Source: Candidatus Kuenenia hertensis
Lineage (GTDB): Bacteria > Planctomycetota > Brocadiia > Brocadiales > Brocadiaceae
Assembly: GCA_021646465.1 (NCBI GenBank)
Contig: SOET01000003.1
Coordinates: 80,680 to 144,679, forward strand
DNA: 64,000 nt
Reading direction: 5' to 3'
Position 1 is the stretch's first letter, and the number at the start of each line of letters is the position of its first letter. The notes under the pieces were generated by a model. It searched no databases. It saw only the letters and a program-made list of their open reading frames with translations, and was not told where the DNA came from. Below, piece after piece: positions 51,028-60,053 of the stretch. The position numbers were made by a program, and so were the translations under genes.

Positions 51028-54000
51028 GTGCAGCCAAATACCGGTATTGCCCGGGAGGGGAGAATGCAGGAAGGTCTGGAAATCGTTGAGCATACCAGTT
51101 TCAGAATATTGCTGGATAAAAACAATAAATACCGTGTTCCCAGGTCAGTTATAAGGGGCGCCCTCAGGCGCGATCTCAGAATTGCCTTCGGCGCGGGATG
51201 CGCTGTCGAACTGGGCAGGCAAGTCCCCTGTAATTGCAAGGTATGCACCGAGATGAGAAAGATAACGGTAATGGACTCTACCAGCAACTTTTCCGAACCG
51301 CCTGAAATCCGGTACAGGATCGAAAGAAACCCTTATACTTCCACCGTGGAAGAAGGGTCTCTGTTTGATTTGGAGGTCGGACATGAAGGTATACCTTTCC
51401 GTTTCGTTCTCAGGTATCGGGGATATGCCTTGCCTGACGAACTCATAAGCGTATTCCGGTATTGGGAAAATAAAATGGCCTGGCTTGGCGGATTTAGCTC
51501 TACAGGCAAGGGACGTTTCTCTCTTGATGGTTTAAAGGTATTTGTGTGGGATCTGTCAAACAATGACGGCCTTGCCTCATTTATTAAAGAAAGAGGATTA
51601 CGGGGAAATGAAGACGATTTAACAAAGAAGAGTTTTTCAGGGTTAACACCTTTGAATTCCCTTAAACAAACGGAACATCTTACTCCTTGTAAAGACAACC
51701 TCATTCCATTGTGGACAGAGGTTTCTTATGCCATAGACGTAGGTTCTCCCCTCCTTACAGCAGACGTTATCTCCGCGCTTATAGAACCCGGCAACAAGGA
51801 TGCAATTGCTTACCGGAAACGCGTTTATTCGGATGGGGAAAAGAATCCTCCCAGGATACAATTTGCTGTCAAGGCGGAGACACATCGCGGCATCTTCAGA
51901 ACTGCCATTGGCAGGCGGGCAAACGATGATGACCTTGTAAAGGACAGCCATGAGGATTGCGCCGGCGTCTTGTGCGGCATATTCGGAAATGAACATGAAG
52001 CAGGCAACATCCGCTTCGAAGACCTGGTAGTGGATAATGAGGATATAGTGGAAAAGCATATAGACCATGTGGCGATAGACCGGTTTAACGGCGGGGCCGT
52101 TGATAAGAAAAAATTCGACGCCTTCCCTCTTGCCGGAAGTCCCGGTAAACCGTTGAAGTTAAAAGGAAGATTCTGGATAAAAAAAGAGATTTCGGACGAT
52201 GATAAAAAGAGGATTGCCGCCGCTCTTTCCGACATCCGTGACGGCTTGTATCCCCTTGGGGGCAGAGGGGGCGCCGGTTACGGATGGGTAACTAAGCTCT
52301 GCCTTGAAAACGTGCCGGAAGAGATTAAAAACGCTATGCGCGATAGTACTCCATATACGACCGAAAGCACACCTCCGGCCAGTTATGAATTCCCCAAGGT
52401 AAATGTGCCTGCGTGGAAACCTGATCTCTACTATTTCCCTTATATCTTTTTGCATCCCCATAGTACCGTCAAAAGGGAAAAGAAGGTGGTCGGCCATGAA
52501 AAGTTTCATGATAATTTTATTTCCGGCAAGATAGTTTGTACCCTTGAAACGCTTACACCGTTAATAATACCCGATACCGGCCCTGAAAACGTGAAAGTTG
52601 AAAATGAGCACGAAAAATACGACTTCTTTTCCATAAACGAAGAGACCATGATACCCGGCTCGGAGATATGCGGTGTAATAAGCGCCATATACGAATCACT
52701 GACGAATTCCTGCTTCCGCATATTTGAAGAAGAACGTTATATATCCCGCAGAATTACTCCCCCAAAAAAGAAGGAAAAAGAAAAGAAAGATGAACCGCAA
52801 ATTAAATGCGGCATTGTGGAGGAAAAAAACGGGAAATTTACGATCATAACAACATGGAAAACGATTAGGGGAAAGAAAAAAAATAAAGAATTATATCTTT
52901 ATCGATTACCCCTTTATGATGATAAAGATGTCACCAATGCTATCCCTTTTGATAAATCAAAAGAGAAGTACGAAGAAAGAAGGCAAGAGATTGAGGATGC
53001 GATGGAATGGAATGAGGAAATTGCAAAAATCGCGAAAAAAAACTGCACATTTCTGAACGACCCTTGCAGGGTGGCAGAAAAGGAGGACATCCTTCAGGGC
53101 AAACAGGAGGTATGTTTCCGGCTGGAGAAAGGGAAAAACCCGAGCGATTATCTGGCGTATCTTACAGATGAAAAATCTGATAGTCGTGATGTATGTGAAG
53201 GGTATGTCAAATTTACGGGATTGAACACGGTGCAGATAGATAAGAGTTCCACTCTCAAATTTAAAAAGGATGAATATGATAGATTCCTGAAAAAATATTT
53301 TGATGAGGCGAAAATAACAGTAACAGAAGAAGGAAATGATGTGTCCGTCGATCTGTGCGGTATTGAAGAAGAAAAGCTAAAGGCGCTGGAAACGGTTTTT
53401 AATGATATAGTAACGGGAGATATTTATTCGCTTAACTCCAGGCATAACACATATGAATGGAGGTCGAGCCTGAAAGAGAAGTACCCCAGGCCCCGTCTCT
53501 GGTTTATAAAAGACAGCGTGCAGTATAATATCCCGAAGCGTTGCGAACGTGTATTTCTTGCGTCCACAAATAGAAATAAGACTACAAATAAATATGAAAT
53601 ACCCCCAAAGGTACGCAGCCAATACAATAGCATCCTGGAGGACTACAAAAAGAATTTTGATCATGTTGAAGAGAAGTTTAGAACGATAACACAAAACGAA
53701 AAACTCAGCGATGGCGACCTGGTGTACTTTATTCCTGACGCAAATGATACATGCGCCGCAGCGGTATTTCCCGTGCCGCTATCAAGGAAGGCCGATGGGA
53801 AAACACTGGGTGGACGACTTCCCCATTCTTCCCTCTTTCCCTGTGTAAAAGAAAAGGCTGTGGATATTCCTGCGGAGGCGGCTAAATATCTGGATTCAAA
53901 GGTATTGCAATTACACAATGAGGGCGTGTGCCCTGCATGCAGGCTCCTCGGAACTACCTTTTACAAAGGCAGGGTGAGGTTTGGCTTTGCCAAACTTGAA

Positions 54001-54852
54001 AACAATGCAGCATGGTATTCGGAAAATAACGGCGGTGACGGATATTTAACGCTCCCCCTCCTCGAACAACCGAGGGCAACGTGGCCATTGCCCGATAATA
54101 AATCAGAAATACCCGGAAGGAAATTCTACTATCATCACCACGGCTGGAAGGACGTGAAGGGGGAGAAGAAGACAAAAAACAATTGCTCGGTAAAGGCGCT
54201 TGATAAAGGCAACCGGTTTTCTTTTGAAATCTACTTCGAAAACCTTCATCCATGGGAGCTTGGCGTATTGCTCTACAGCCTTGAACTGGAACAAAAAAAT
54301 AATCTGGCGCATAAAATGGGCAAGGCAAAGGCATTTGGCTTTGGAAGCGTGAGAATAACGGTGGAGAACATATGGGAAATGGATAAAGAGGGGAATTGGA
54401 CAAACAGCAATCAAAAGAAGAACGATTGGCTGGAGACCGGCTTCAAAATGTTGGAAGATAAAGAGTGGTTTAACGCTACAAACTGGTATGATGTGGAACA
54501 CATTAAAAACCTGAGAACCATTCTTCGTTTTCCAGAGGAAAACGAGCAAACCTGGAAACATCAGTATCCGAAGTTAAAAAAAGAGGAAAAGGAAAATAAA
54601 AGCGACACGAAGGGACTGCCGGGATATGGATATATAGAACTGAGAGAAATGCTGGCAGGGACTTCTCCTGACATAAAAAAACGGTTTTTTATCGAACCGG
54701 GTTTTCCATGGCATCCGTTTCCCGCAGATGTAACTACAGTCAAAGAAGATGACAAAAAGGGTTATCGGAAGGACAAGAAAGACGCCGTCAGAAAACACAC
54801 AGGGATTGTAAAATCTATTGACCGTAAGGGGGGGGGATTATTAATATTGTAA
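51028..54852 (+). CDS. cas7-11: Cas7-11/gRAMP effector, main part (Cas7.2-Cas7.4)
   Basis: 1274 codons in the same frame as the N-terminal part. Domains in order: Cas7.2 (YRVPRSVIRGALRRDLR; zinc knuckle CNCKVC; TVMDSTSNFSEPPEIRYRIE), Cas7.3 (ETHRGIFRTAIGRR; GIFGNEHEAGNIRFEDLVV; DHVAIDRFNGGAVDKKKFD), a Cas7.4 region with insertion (PLIIPDTG, MIPGSEICGVISAIYES ... CPACRLLGTTFYKGRVRFGF) and GRKFYYHHHGW, ending with the C-terminal RAMP strands (MGKAKAFGFGSVRI). Aspartates in TVMDS (residue 83 here) and AIDRF (351) are plausible RNA-cutting residues by analogy. Translation could restart at GTG 51028 or more likely ATG 51064, losing a strand of Cas7.2. With the first part the total is about 1724 codons, the size of known gRAMPs. 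Confidence 0.88.
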   Translation: MQPNTGIAREGRMQEGLEIVEHTSFRILLDKNNKYRVPRSVIRGALRRDLRIAFGAGCAVELGRQVPCNCKVCTEMRKITVMDSTSNFSEPPEIRYRIERNPYTSTVEEGSLFDLEVGHEGIPFRFVLRYRGYALPDELISVFRYWENKMAWLGGFSSTGKGRFSLDGLKVFVWDLSNNDGLASFIKERGLRGNEDDLTKKSFSGLTPLNSLKQTEHLTPCKDNLIPLWTEVSYAIDVGSPLLTADVISALIEPGNKDAIAYRKRVYSDGEKNPPRIQFAVKAETHRGIFRTAIGRRANDDDLVKDSHEDCAGVLCGIFGNEHEAGNIRFEDLVVDNEDIVEKHIDHVAIDRFNGGAVDKKKFDAFPLAGSPGKPLKLKGRFWIKKEISDDDKKRIAAALSDIRDGLYPLGGRGGAGYGWVTKLCLENVPEEIKNAMRDSTPYTTESTPPASYEFPKVNVPAWKPDLYYFPYIFLHPHSTVKREKKVVGHEKFHDNFISGKIVCTLETLTPLIIPDTGPENVKVENEHEKYDFFSINEETMIPGSEICGVISAIYESLTNSCFRIFEEERYISRRITPPKKKEKEKKDEPQIKCGIVEEKNGKFTIITTWKTIRGKKKNKELYLYRLPLYDDKDVTNAIPFDKSKEKYEERRQEIEDAMEWNEEIAKIAKKNCTFLNDPCRVAEKEDILQGKQEVCFRLEKGKNPSDYLAYLTDEKSDSRDVCEGYVKFTGLNTVQIDKSSTLKFKKDEYDRFLKKYFDEAKITVTEEGNDVSVDLCGIEEEKLKALETVFNDIVTGDIYSLNSRHNTYEWRSSLKEKYPRPRLWFIKDSVQYNIPKRCERVFLASTNRNKTTNKYEIPPKVRSQYNSILEDYKKNFDHVEEKFRTITQNEKLSDGDLVYFIPDANDTCAAAVFPVPLSRKADGKTLGGRLPHSSLFPCVKEKAVDIPAEAAKYLDSKVLQLHNEGVCPACRLLGTTFYKGRVRFGFAKLENNAAWYSENNGGDGYLTLPLLEQPRATWPLPDNKSEIPGRKFYYHHHGWKDVKGEKKTKNNCSVKALDKGNRFSFEIYFENLHPWELGVLLYSLELEQKNNLAHKMGKAKAFGFGSVRITVENIWEMDKEGNWTNSNQKKNDWLETGFKMLEDKEWFNATNWYDVEHIKNLRTILRFPEENEQTWKHQYPKLKKEEKENKSDTKGLPGYGYIELREMLAGTSPDIKKRFFIEPGFPWHPFPADVTTVKEDDKKGYRKDKKDAVRKHTGIVKSIDRKGGGLLIL

Positions 54853-54989
54853 AAGATGATGGGCGTGATACTATAAAAGGCAAAATAAAAGACGTAAATC
54901 ATCCCGATAAACTTGAGAATGGGAAAAAGATTCGATATACCATTGCTGAAGGACTTATTCCTTTAGCGCGGGATATTGAAATTATGTAA
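54828..54989 (+). other. G9 run and out-of-frame cold-shock-like domain end
   Basis: Nine G at 54828-54836 follow TGIVKSIDRK near the gRAMP C-terminus. In the gene's frame only six codons remain. In the -1 frame (equivalent to ten G) it stays open for about 50 codons to TAA at 54987-54989. This reads IINIVKDDGRDTIKGKIKDV, then ENGKKIRYTIAEG and ARDIEIM. Joined to TGIVKSIDRKGG it resembles a cold-shock/S1-like OB fold (TGIVKWF...KGxGFI...L..GQKVxFxIE). Confidence 0.65.
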
Positions 54990-55078
54990 CACTTTAGTTT
55001 TTTGAAAAAGTAGGGGCGAAGCATTTGCCCGTTTGGGTATCAGGTTATAAACTTGAACCCGCAGAAAGTGCATTACGA

Positions 55079-55230
55079 GATTGCTTCGGAAAAAACCCTC
55101 GCAATGACACGCTTTTGTAATTGCGAGGTTGCTGAGGTTGTTTCGGAAAAGCCCTCGCAATGACATGCTTTTGTAATTGCGTGGGGCTTTTCCGGCTTTT
55201 GTCATTGCGAGGGTTTTTTCCGAAGCAATC
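55079..55230. repeat. fold-back repeat with 30-base arms
   Basis: GATTGCTTCGGAAAAAACCC plus CTCGCAATGAC on the left is matched exactly by its reverse complement ending at 55230 on the right. Two further partial copies (TTTCGGAAAAGCCCTCGCAA) lie between. Gene-free. Confidence 0.85.
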
Positions 55231-55287
55231 TTTTTTATAACTATTCAGCTAAGGTATTACCTTTGCTCCTACCGTTAGTGGACAACG

Positions 55288-55390
55288 GTGGTACTGAAGC
55301 CGCTAAAGATATGGCACACAACTGCCCCCCGCTGGCGGGGGATTAAGGGGGTGGAGTTGTGCGCCACATCCGCTGCCATTTCAGTACCAC
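55288..55390. repeat. second fold-back repeat
   Basis: GTGGTACTGAA / TTCAGTACCAC ends, with GGCACACAACT / AGTTGTGCGCC inside and a CCCCCCGCTGGCGGGGG tip. With the preceding element it fills 54990-55546, which holds no gene. Confidence 0.75.
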
Positions 55391-55546
55391 TGTAAGTCAT
55401 AAACGGCACGGACAAATGTGTATTTTCGCTGAATAGAGTTACAAATTGATACGATTTGTTTGACTATATATCCGTATTCATTCATGGCAGATTGCAGAAT
55501 TCAGGTTATACTTAAAGCGACTTTTAGAGCAGGAGAGGAGGTGTTT

Positions 55547-55801
55547 ATGTCGGTATTATTGAAACTTGATATGCCGGAAGGCGCATTTTCAGCGCTTCGC
55601 AAAGACCCGGATGAATTTGCTAAGGAACTGCGTCTTGCAGCGGCAGCAAAATGGTATGAAATGGGAATTGTGTCGCAGGAAAGGGCATCTGAAATAGCTG
55701 GTTTATCCAGGGCGGAATTTATATTTTCTTTAGCAAAATTTGGTGTATCACCATTTCAATATTCTGTAGAGGAAATCAAAGAGGAACTTGCCCGTGGGTA
55801 A
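55547..55801 (+). CDS. UPF0175 family antitoxin-like protein
   Basis: 84 residues from the ATG at 55547 (GGAGAGGAGGTGTTT upstream). UPF0175 signature: LRLAAAAKWYEMGIVSQERA followed by EIAGLSRAEFI and the FGVSPFQY segment. UPF0175 proteins often precede DUF3368 PIN-domain genes as toxin-antitoxin pairs, and here the DUF3368 frame overlaps the stop. Probable DNA-binding antitoxin and autoregulator. Confidence 0.85.
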   Translation: MSVLLKLDMPEGAFSALRKDPDEFAKELRLAAAAKWYEMGIVSQERASEIAGLSRAEFIFSLAKFGVSPFQYSVEEIKEELARG

Positions 55802-56292
55802 TTTGTGGGTCTGCAACACGTCCCCCCCTTATACTTCTCCATAAAATAGGACAGATCGGCCTCCTGACTGACTTATGCGAGAAGCTTGTAATTCCAAAAG
55901 GTGTATTGGACGAGGTCCTTTATAATAAGGAAGATATAATAACCTGGGATAGATTTTTTTCTTCAGAGAAAGTAAAAGTTTTAAAAAACACCATTACGAT
56001 AAAGGAATCTATCGCCGGCTGGGATTTGGGAAGAGGTGAATCAGAAGTTCTTTCATGGGCAGTAAATAATTCTGGATATGAGGCAATATTGGACGATTTG
56101 GACGCCAGAAGGTGTGCACGTAGCCATAATGTTCTTATCCGTGGAACTGTAGGTATTATTCTTCTGGCGAAAAAGAGAAACCATATTTCAAAAGCAGCTC
56201 CTCTCATAGAATTATTGATAAATGCCGGTTTAAGATGCGACCTGAAATGGATAGAAGAAGCGCTTGAGCTTGTAAGAGAAAAATTAAAATAA
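55794..56292 (+). pseudogene. DUF3368 PIN-like toxin, frameshifted at a C7 run
   Basis: A GTG at 55794, overlapping the antitoxin stop, opens a frame reading LWVCNTSP, the DUF3368 start pattern. A run of seven C (55832-55838) shifts the frame. With six C it would continue LILLHKIGQIGLLTDLCEKL and then VIPKGVLDEVL into the intact part (WDLGRGESEVLSWAV, AILDDLDARRCARSHN, GTVGIILLAKKR), which is the conserved acidic PIN-like core. Without that base change only the part from 55906 is translatable. The gene is inactive, phase-variable, or mis-sequenced by one base. Confidence 0.75.
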
Positions 56293-56377
56293 AAAAATTC
56301 CGGAATCCTATCGGCGGAGCAGATTTGTACCTATCCATGGGTTTATTTGGCTTATAACGAAGTATGCATCTTCCTAT

Positions 56378-56735
56378 GTTTTCGAACATTTGCAATGAGG
56401 TTGAAATGCATCCTAATGCCTTTAAACATATTGGGTTATTGAAAAAACATCTCCTGCCACAGGGAAAAGAATACTTCGAAAGACATGGCTCTATGATAAC
56501 ATATCCTGGGGTTTTCGAAAAAAATGTAAATTAGACAAAAAATGGTTTCCTCGCAACAAGTACTTATGACATGAGAAACGATAGATTTTCGAAAACGTGG
56601 GTTTTCCATCAGGGGCAATAGAGGTTTTCGAACTCTTTGCGGGAAGTTAACCTATTGATTAACTACGATTTACATTTTTGGGATAGGTAAAAATGGTGAC
56701 TTTTAAAGATAAACGGAAGGGGGTTTTCGAACATT
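56378..56735. repeat. scattered GTTTTCGAA repeats
   Basis: GTTTTCGAA occurs at 56378, 56511, 56624 and 56723, plus ATTTTCGAAAAC at 56585, often preceded by a G run. Spacing is 133, 113 and 99 bases, so not a regular CRISPR. The 56293-56820 stretch has no gene; it is the upstream (leader) side of the first CRISPR repeat. Confidence 0.5.
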
Positions 56736-56820
56736 TTCATGGTTTTTTAAGTAATATGATTATAATGCGTTGCAAATGGCCATCTTCTCGCCATACGTAT
56801 AACTTCCGGAGTATGGAAAT

Positions 56821-56935
56821 GTTAGAAGATAAGAGAAGAAATTAATGTCACGGTACCACGTCTAATCCAATTATATACTCCAGCGCGTCCTTGAAGTTTG
56901 TTAGAAGATAAGAGAAGAAATTAATGTTGTAACGT
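56821..56935 (+). CRISPR. one-spacer type III-E CRISPR array, left
   Basis: First repeat, 36 bases at 56821-56856: GTTAGAAGATAAGAGAAGAA then ATTAATGTCACGGTAC. Spacer of 43 bases at 56857-56899. Second repeat at 56900-56935 is identical for 28 bases, then diverges (TGTAACGT in place of CACGGTAC), typical for a terminal repeat. The 3' end ATGTCACGGTAC matches, from memory, the repeat end of known gRAMP systems, which supports plus-strand orientation. The intact tag precedes the spacer, so one functional crRNA is possible. RT-Cas1 starts 46 bases further. Confidence 0.85.
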
Positions 56936-56981
56936 ATTTTCGTTGTCACTTTTTTGTAAAATGAGCGACTAATCTTATGAA

Positions 56982-59282
56982 ATGACAACGAAAAATATTC
57001 TTAAAAGATTTTTAAACAAATCAAATTTCATTTCTGCATATCGGCGTATTGCCTCCAGGAACGCCGTTGGCGGTATCGATGGCGCTTCTGTAGAAGCGTT
57101 TGGCCGGCGCCTTGACCGGAATATCGATAAACTCCTCAAGGAAATCAGCGAACGGCGCTACATTCCCCAACCCGCCGCAGTAACCTACATACCTAAATAT
57201 AATGAGAAACGTGAGTGGAGAGAACTGGGCCTGCCTTCCGTAGCAGATAAGGTTGTACAGGCTGCCCTGCTACAGGTTGTAGAACCACTGGCGGAAAGGA
57301 TGTTCCTCGACTGCAGTTATGCATACCGCCCGCATAAAGGGTACTATAAGGCAATACGGCGCGTGGAACACTGCCTGAACCACAGAAAGAAAACGTGGGT
57401 AATGCAGAGGGATATCTATCACTTTTTTGATACCCTGGATCAGGATATTCTCATCGGTCAATTTTCAGAACTCGTCGGCGGAGAACCTGTTTTAACCGAA
57501 CTGGTAGTCTTGTGGTGCAGGATGGGGCTTGTTGAGAGAGACGGAAGGTGGAGAAACGTTGAAACAGGCACACGGCAGGGCAACGTCATTTCACCCATCC
57601 TTTCCAATATTTATCTCCATCCATTGGATAAATTTGCAACCAGTCTCACTACGGACTGGATACGGTATGCAGATGATTATTTATTGCTTGGCAATACCGC
57701 GCAGGAGGTAGTTGATGCGGATGTCAGGGTCAAACAGTTTTTAAAAGAATCACTTCACCTGAAATTGAAAAACGAGACATCACTACCCTGCCATATTAAT
57801 GAAGGGTTTTCATTCCTTGGAATCCGCTTTTGCAACAAGGACAGGACTATTGACCCGGAGAAGATAGAGAAGATAAAGAGAAAGATACGATGGATGCTGT
57901 CAAAGAAACATACAGAACCGCCTGAAGAAATTATCCTGAAGTTGAGAGAAATGGCGCAAGGGTGGCGGCGCCATTATGATTTCATCCATCCCTCAAAACA
58001 ATTTACCCAAATAAATGAATTTTTGGAGAATGAGTTTGTAAAGCTTACCAGTGCACAGATTAAAGGGCTGCATTGGAGCAGTAAGCCACCCAGTGTCCCT
58101 TTCCCCTCTTTAATTACAGATATTGAGTCAGATGGTATGAGAAAAACAAAATACCTCTGGAAAAAAGCAACTGAAGTTCAAAAGGAAGGCGACGTTGCTT
58201 CTATAAAACGTAGTGCGGAAACAAAGGTATCAAGAAAAAGACGGCGCTACAAAAGAGAAAGCGGGATGAGCGGTAATCTGGTGGTAACAACGCCAGGATA
58301 TTTTATAGGAAAAAGGGGGGAAATGGTTATCGTTAGGAATAAACAGAAGATCGTCAGTGAAATGCCTGTTATCCGGCTGAAGGGATTAACTCTGATTGAC
58401 AGGGGTACGTCTATTTCAGGGGACGCGATAGAGCTTTGCATGAAAAATGAAATCTATGTACATTTCGTTGATAGCAAAGGAAAAATCATTGCGATAATAA
58501 GACCGCCAGAGGGGGCTTCCGGAGATGTATCCTTGCGGCAAATAACAGAAAGGGATAAAGAACGGGGCCTAATGCTTGCAAAGATGTTTGTCCTCGGAAA
58601 AATTAAAAACCAGTTTGCCCTGCTCAAATACTACTATAAATACCCGTTGAATCGGGAGAACGGGTTTGGGAAAAAATTCATCGGGGAGAGACAATATCTC
58701 GAAACGCTTATTAAAAAAGTGAAAGAGGCCGCGTTTTCCTCAGAACCGGCAACTTTTCGGACTCGGCTTATGGGACTTGAAGGTTCGTTTGGTGCGACAT
58801 ACTGGTCATTGATTGGACACCTTTTCCGAAATGGAGTGGTATTCTCAGGGAGAATAAGGTATGGGGCAAAAGACGTTGTGAACGCCGCCTTGAATTACGG
58901 TTATGGTATCCTTTATGGAGAATGTCTTAATGCGACACTCAAGGCAGGATTAAACCCTATGGCCGGGTTTCTCCACAGTTATCAGCAGGGAAAACCAACG
59001 CTTATTTATGACCTTATCGAGGAGTTTAGGCCGTTTACTGTGGACAGAGGAATATTTGCCCTGTTTAACAGGGGAGAGAAACTTGAGATGGATAAGGAAT
59101 ATCTCCTTACACCGGAGTCAAGGAAAAAGATTGCAAAATGCATTATTTCCCATCTTTCAAGCGATGTCTGGTTCCGGGGAAAAGAGATTGCCATTTGCGA
59201 GGCTATCCAGGAACAGGCGCATAACATCAAAAAACACCTCCTCAACACGGCTCAATACCGGCCGTTTCTCTGCCGGTGGTGA
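56982..59282 (+). CDS. cas1: reverse transcriptase-Cas1 fusion
   Basis: 766 residues. The N-terminal 330 or so residues are a group II intron-like reverse transcriptase: AVTYIPKYNEKREWRELGLP, the active site IRYADDYLLL (Y229-A-D-D232), GTRQGNVISPILSNIYLH. The C-terminal Cas1 (from about 430) has its catalytic set as E600 (MGLEGSFGATYW), H665 (GFLHSYQQGKPTL) and D677 (IYDLIEEFRPF). It would acquire spacers, potentially from RNA. No Cas6 domain is fused, and no cas2 is visible on either side in this window. It stands between two single-spacer arrays. Confidence 0.95.
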   Translation: MTTKNILKRFLNKSNFISAYRRIASRNAVGGIDGASVEAFGRRLDRNIDKLLKEISERRYIPQPAAVTYIPKYNEKREWRELGLPSVADKVVQAALLQVVEPLAERMFLDCSYAYRPHKGYYKAIRRVEHCLNHRKKTWVMQRDIYHFFDTLDQDILIGQFSELVGGEPVLTELVVLWCRMGLVERDGRWRNVETGTRQGNVISPILSNIYLHPLDKFATSLTTDWIRYADDYLLLGNTAQEVVDADVRVKQFLKESLHLKLKNETSLPCHINEGFSFLGIRFCNKDRTIDPEKIEKIKRKIRWMLSKKHTEPPEEIILKLREMAQGWRRHYDFIHPSKQFTQINEFLENEFVKLTSAQIKGLHWSSKPPSVPFPSLITDIESDGMRKTKYLWKKATEVQKEGDVASIKRSAETKVSRKRRRYKRESGMSGNLVVTTPGYFIGKRGEMVIVRNKQKIVSEMPVIRLKGLTLIDRGTSISGDAIELCMKNEIYVHFVDSKGKIIAIIRPPEGASGDVSLRQITERDKERGLMLAKMFVLGKIKNQFALLKYYYKYPLNRENGFGKKFIGERQYLETLIKKVKEAAFSSEPATFRTRLMGLEGSFGATYWSLIGHLFRNGVVFSGRIRYGAKDVVNAALNYGYGILYGECLNATLKAGLNPMAGFLHSYQQGKPTLIYDLIEEFRPFTVDRGIFALFNRGEKLEMDKEYLLTPESRKKIAKCIISHLSSDVWFRGKEIAICEAIQEQAHNIKKHLLNTAQYRPFLCRW

Positions 59283-59324
59283 AGACTGAGATAACGCTTT
59301 GGTTTTTTGGAATAGATATTTTTT

Positions 59325-59795
59325 TCATGTTATTCCCCCTCCTTTTGGTTTAAATTTCATTAGTCTTTCTGCGTCTTTTATATCCAATTCTCTTCCAGTG
59401 GCTATTTTGTTTTTAATTAGCTGCTCTTTTCCTATAAAAAATACAGGAATGTCTGAACTCCCGAAAACATTACTGATTTTATTTTCCCATATTTCTTCCC
59501 AATCAACTCCCGTAACAGAGGTTAGTATATCAATTCTGTTTGGTTCGTAACCAAGTTGTATTACAAACCCTGTCTTGCAAAAATCTTCAGCTTTTAATTC
59601 TAACGAACCAAATCCGAAATCTATTAATGCCGCAACAATGTTTTTTGCATTTTCTTCAGAAGCTTCAATTAAAACATCAAGGTCTCCTGTTGACCTTGGT
59701 CTTGAATGTGCAGTTACTGCATGAGCACCAACTATAACATATTTAACTTTGTGATAATTTAGTAATTCTAAAAACTCTTTGAAGTCTTTGGTCAT
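59325..59795 (-). CDS. nucleotidyltransferase-type toxin (DUF6036/MNT-like)
   Basis: 156 residues. Nucleotidyltransferase fold: VKYVIVGAHAVTAHSRPRST followed by GDLDVLIEASEEN, giving the GxHAV...RxTxDxDxxI pattern with DLDV acid pair, then RIDILTSVTGVDW. Such proteins form toxin-antitoxin or AbiE-like modules. The upstream small gene overlaps it by 53 bases, which fits a two-gene module. It converges on RT-Cas1. Confidence 0.8.
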   Translation of the reverse strand: MTKDFKEFLELLNYHKVKYVIVGAHAVTAHSRPRSTGDLDVLIEASEENAKNIVAALIDFGFGSLELKAEDFCKTGFVIQLGYEPNRIDILTSVTGVDWEEIWENKISNVFGSSDIPVFFIGKEQLIKNKIATGRELDIKDAERLMKFKPKGGGIT

Positions 59796-59949
59796 AGAGA
59801 TTTGGCCCTTTCAAATGGTAATAATTTCTTATTATTTGTTCCATAGCATCTATTTTTTCTTTTATTGACTTTGTTGCCCAATATTCCAATGAATCTTTTT
59901 CCTGCTTTTCGGCGTCTTCCAATCGATATTTTTTAATTACTTTTTCCAT
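59743..59949 (-). CDS. small partner of the nucleotidyltransferase
   Basis: 68 residues from MEKVIKKYRLEDAEKQEKDS, with AAGGAGAAAACTA before the ATG. Charged and helical, with WATKSIKEKIDAMEQIIRNY in the middle, a pattern of small antitoxin-like proteins found before nucleotidyltransferase genes. It overlaps the next gene and is therefore co-translated. The antitoxin role is inferred. Confidence 0.7.
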   Translation of the reverse strand: MEKVIKKYRLEDAEKQEKDSLEYWATKSIKEKIDAMEQIIRNYYHLKGPNLYDQRLQRVFRITKLSQS

Positions 59950-60053
59950 TAGTTTTCTCCTTAAAGTTAGTTTCAAAGTACCCTGAATTTTATAAGGGCT
60001 AAAGATTTTCAGCCCCCTATGTTGAAGTGTTTTGTTTTAAAAAACAACCAAAA

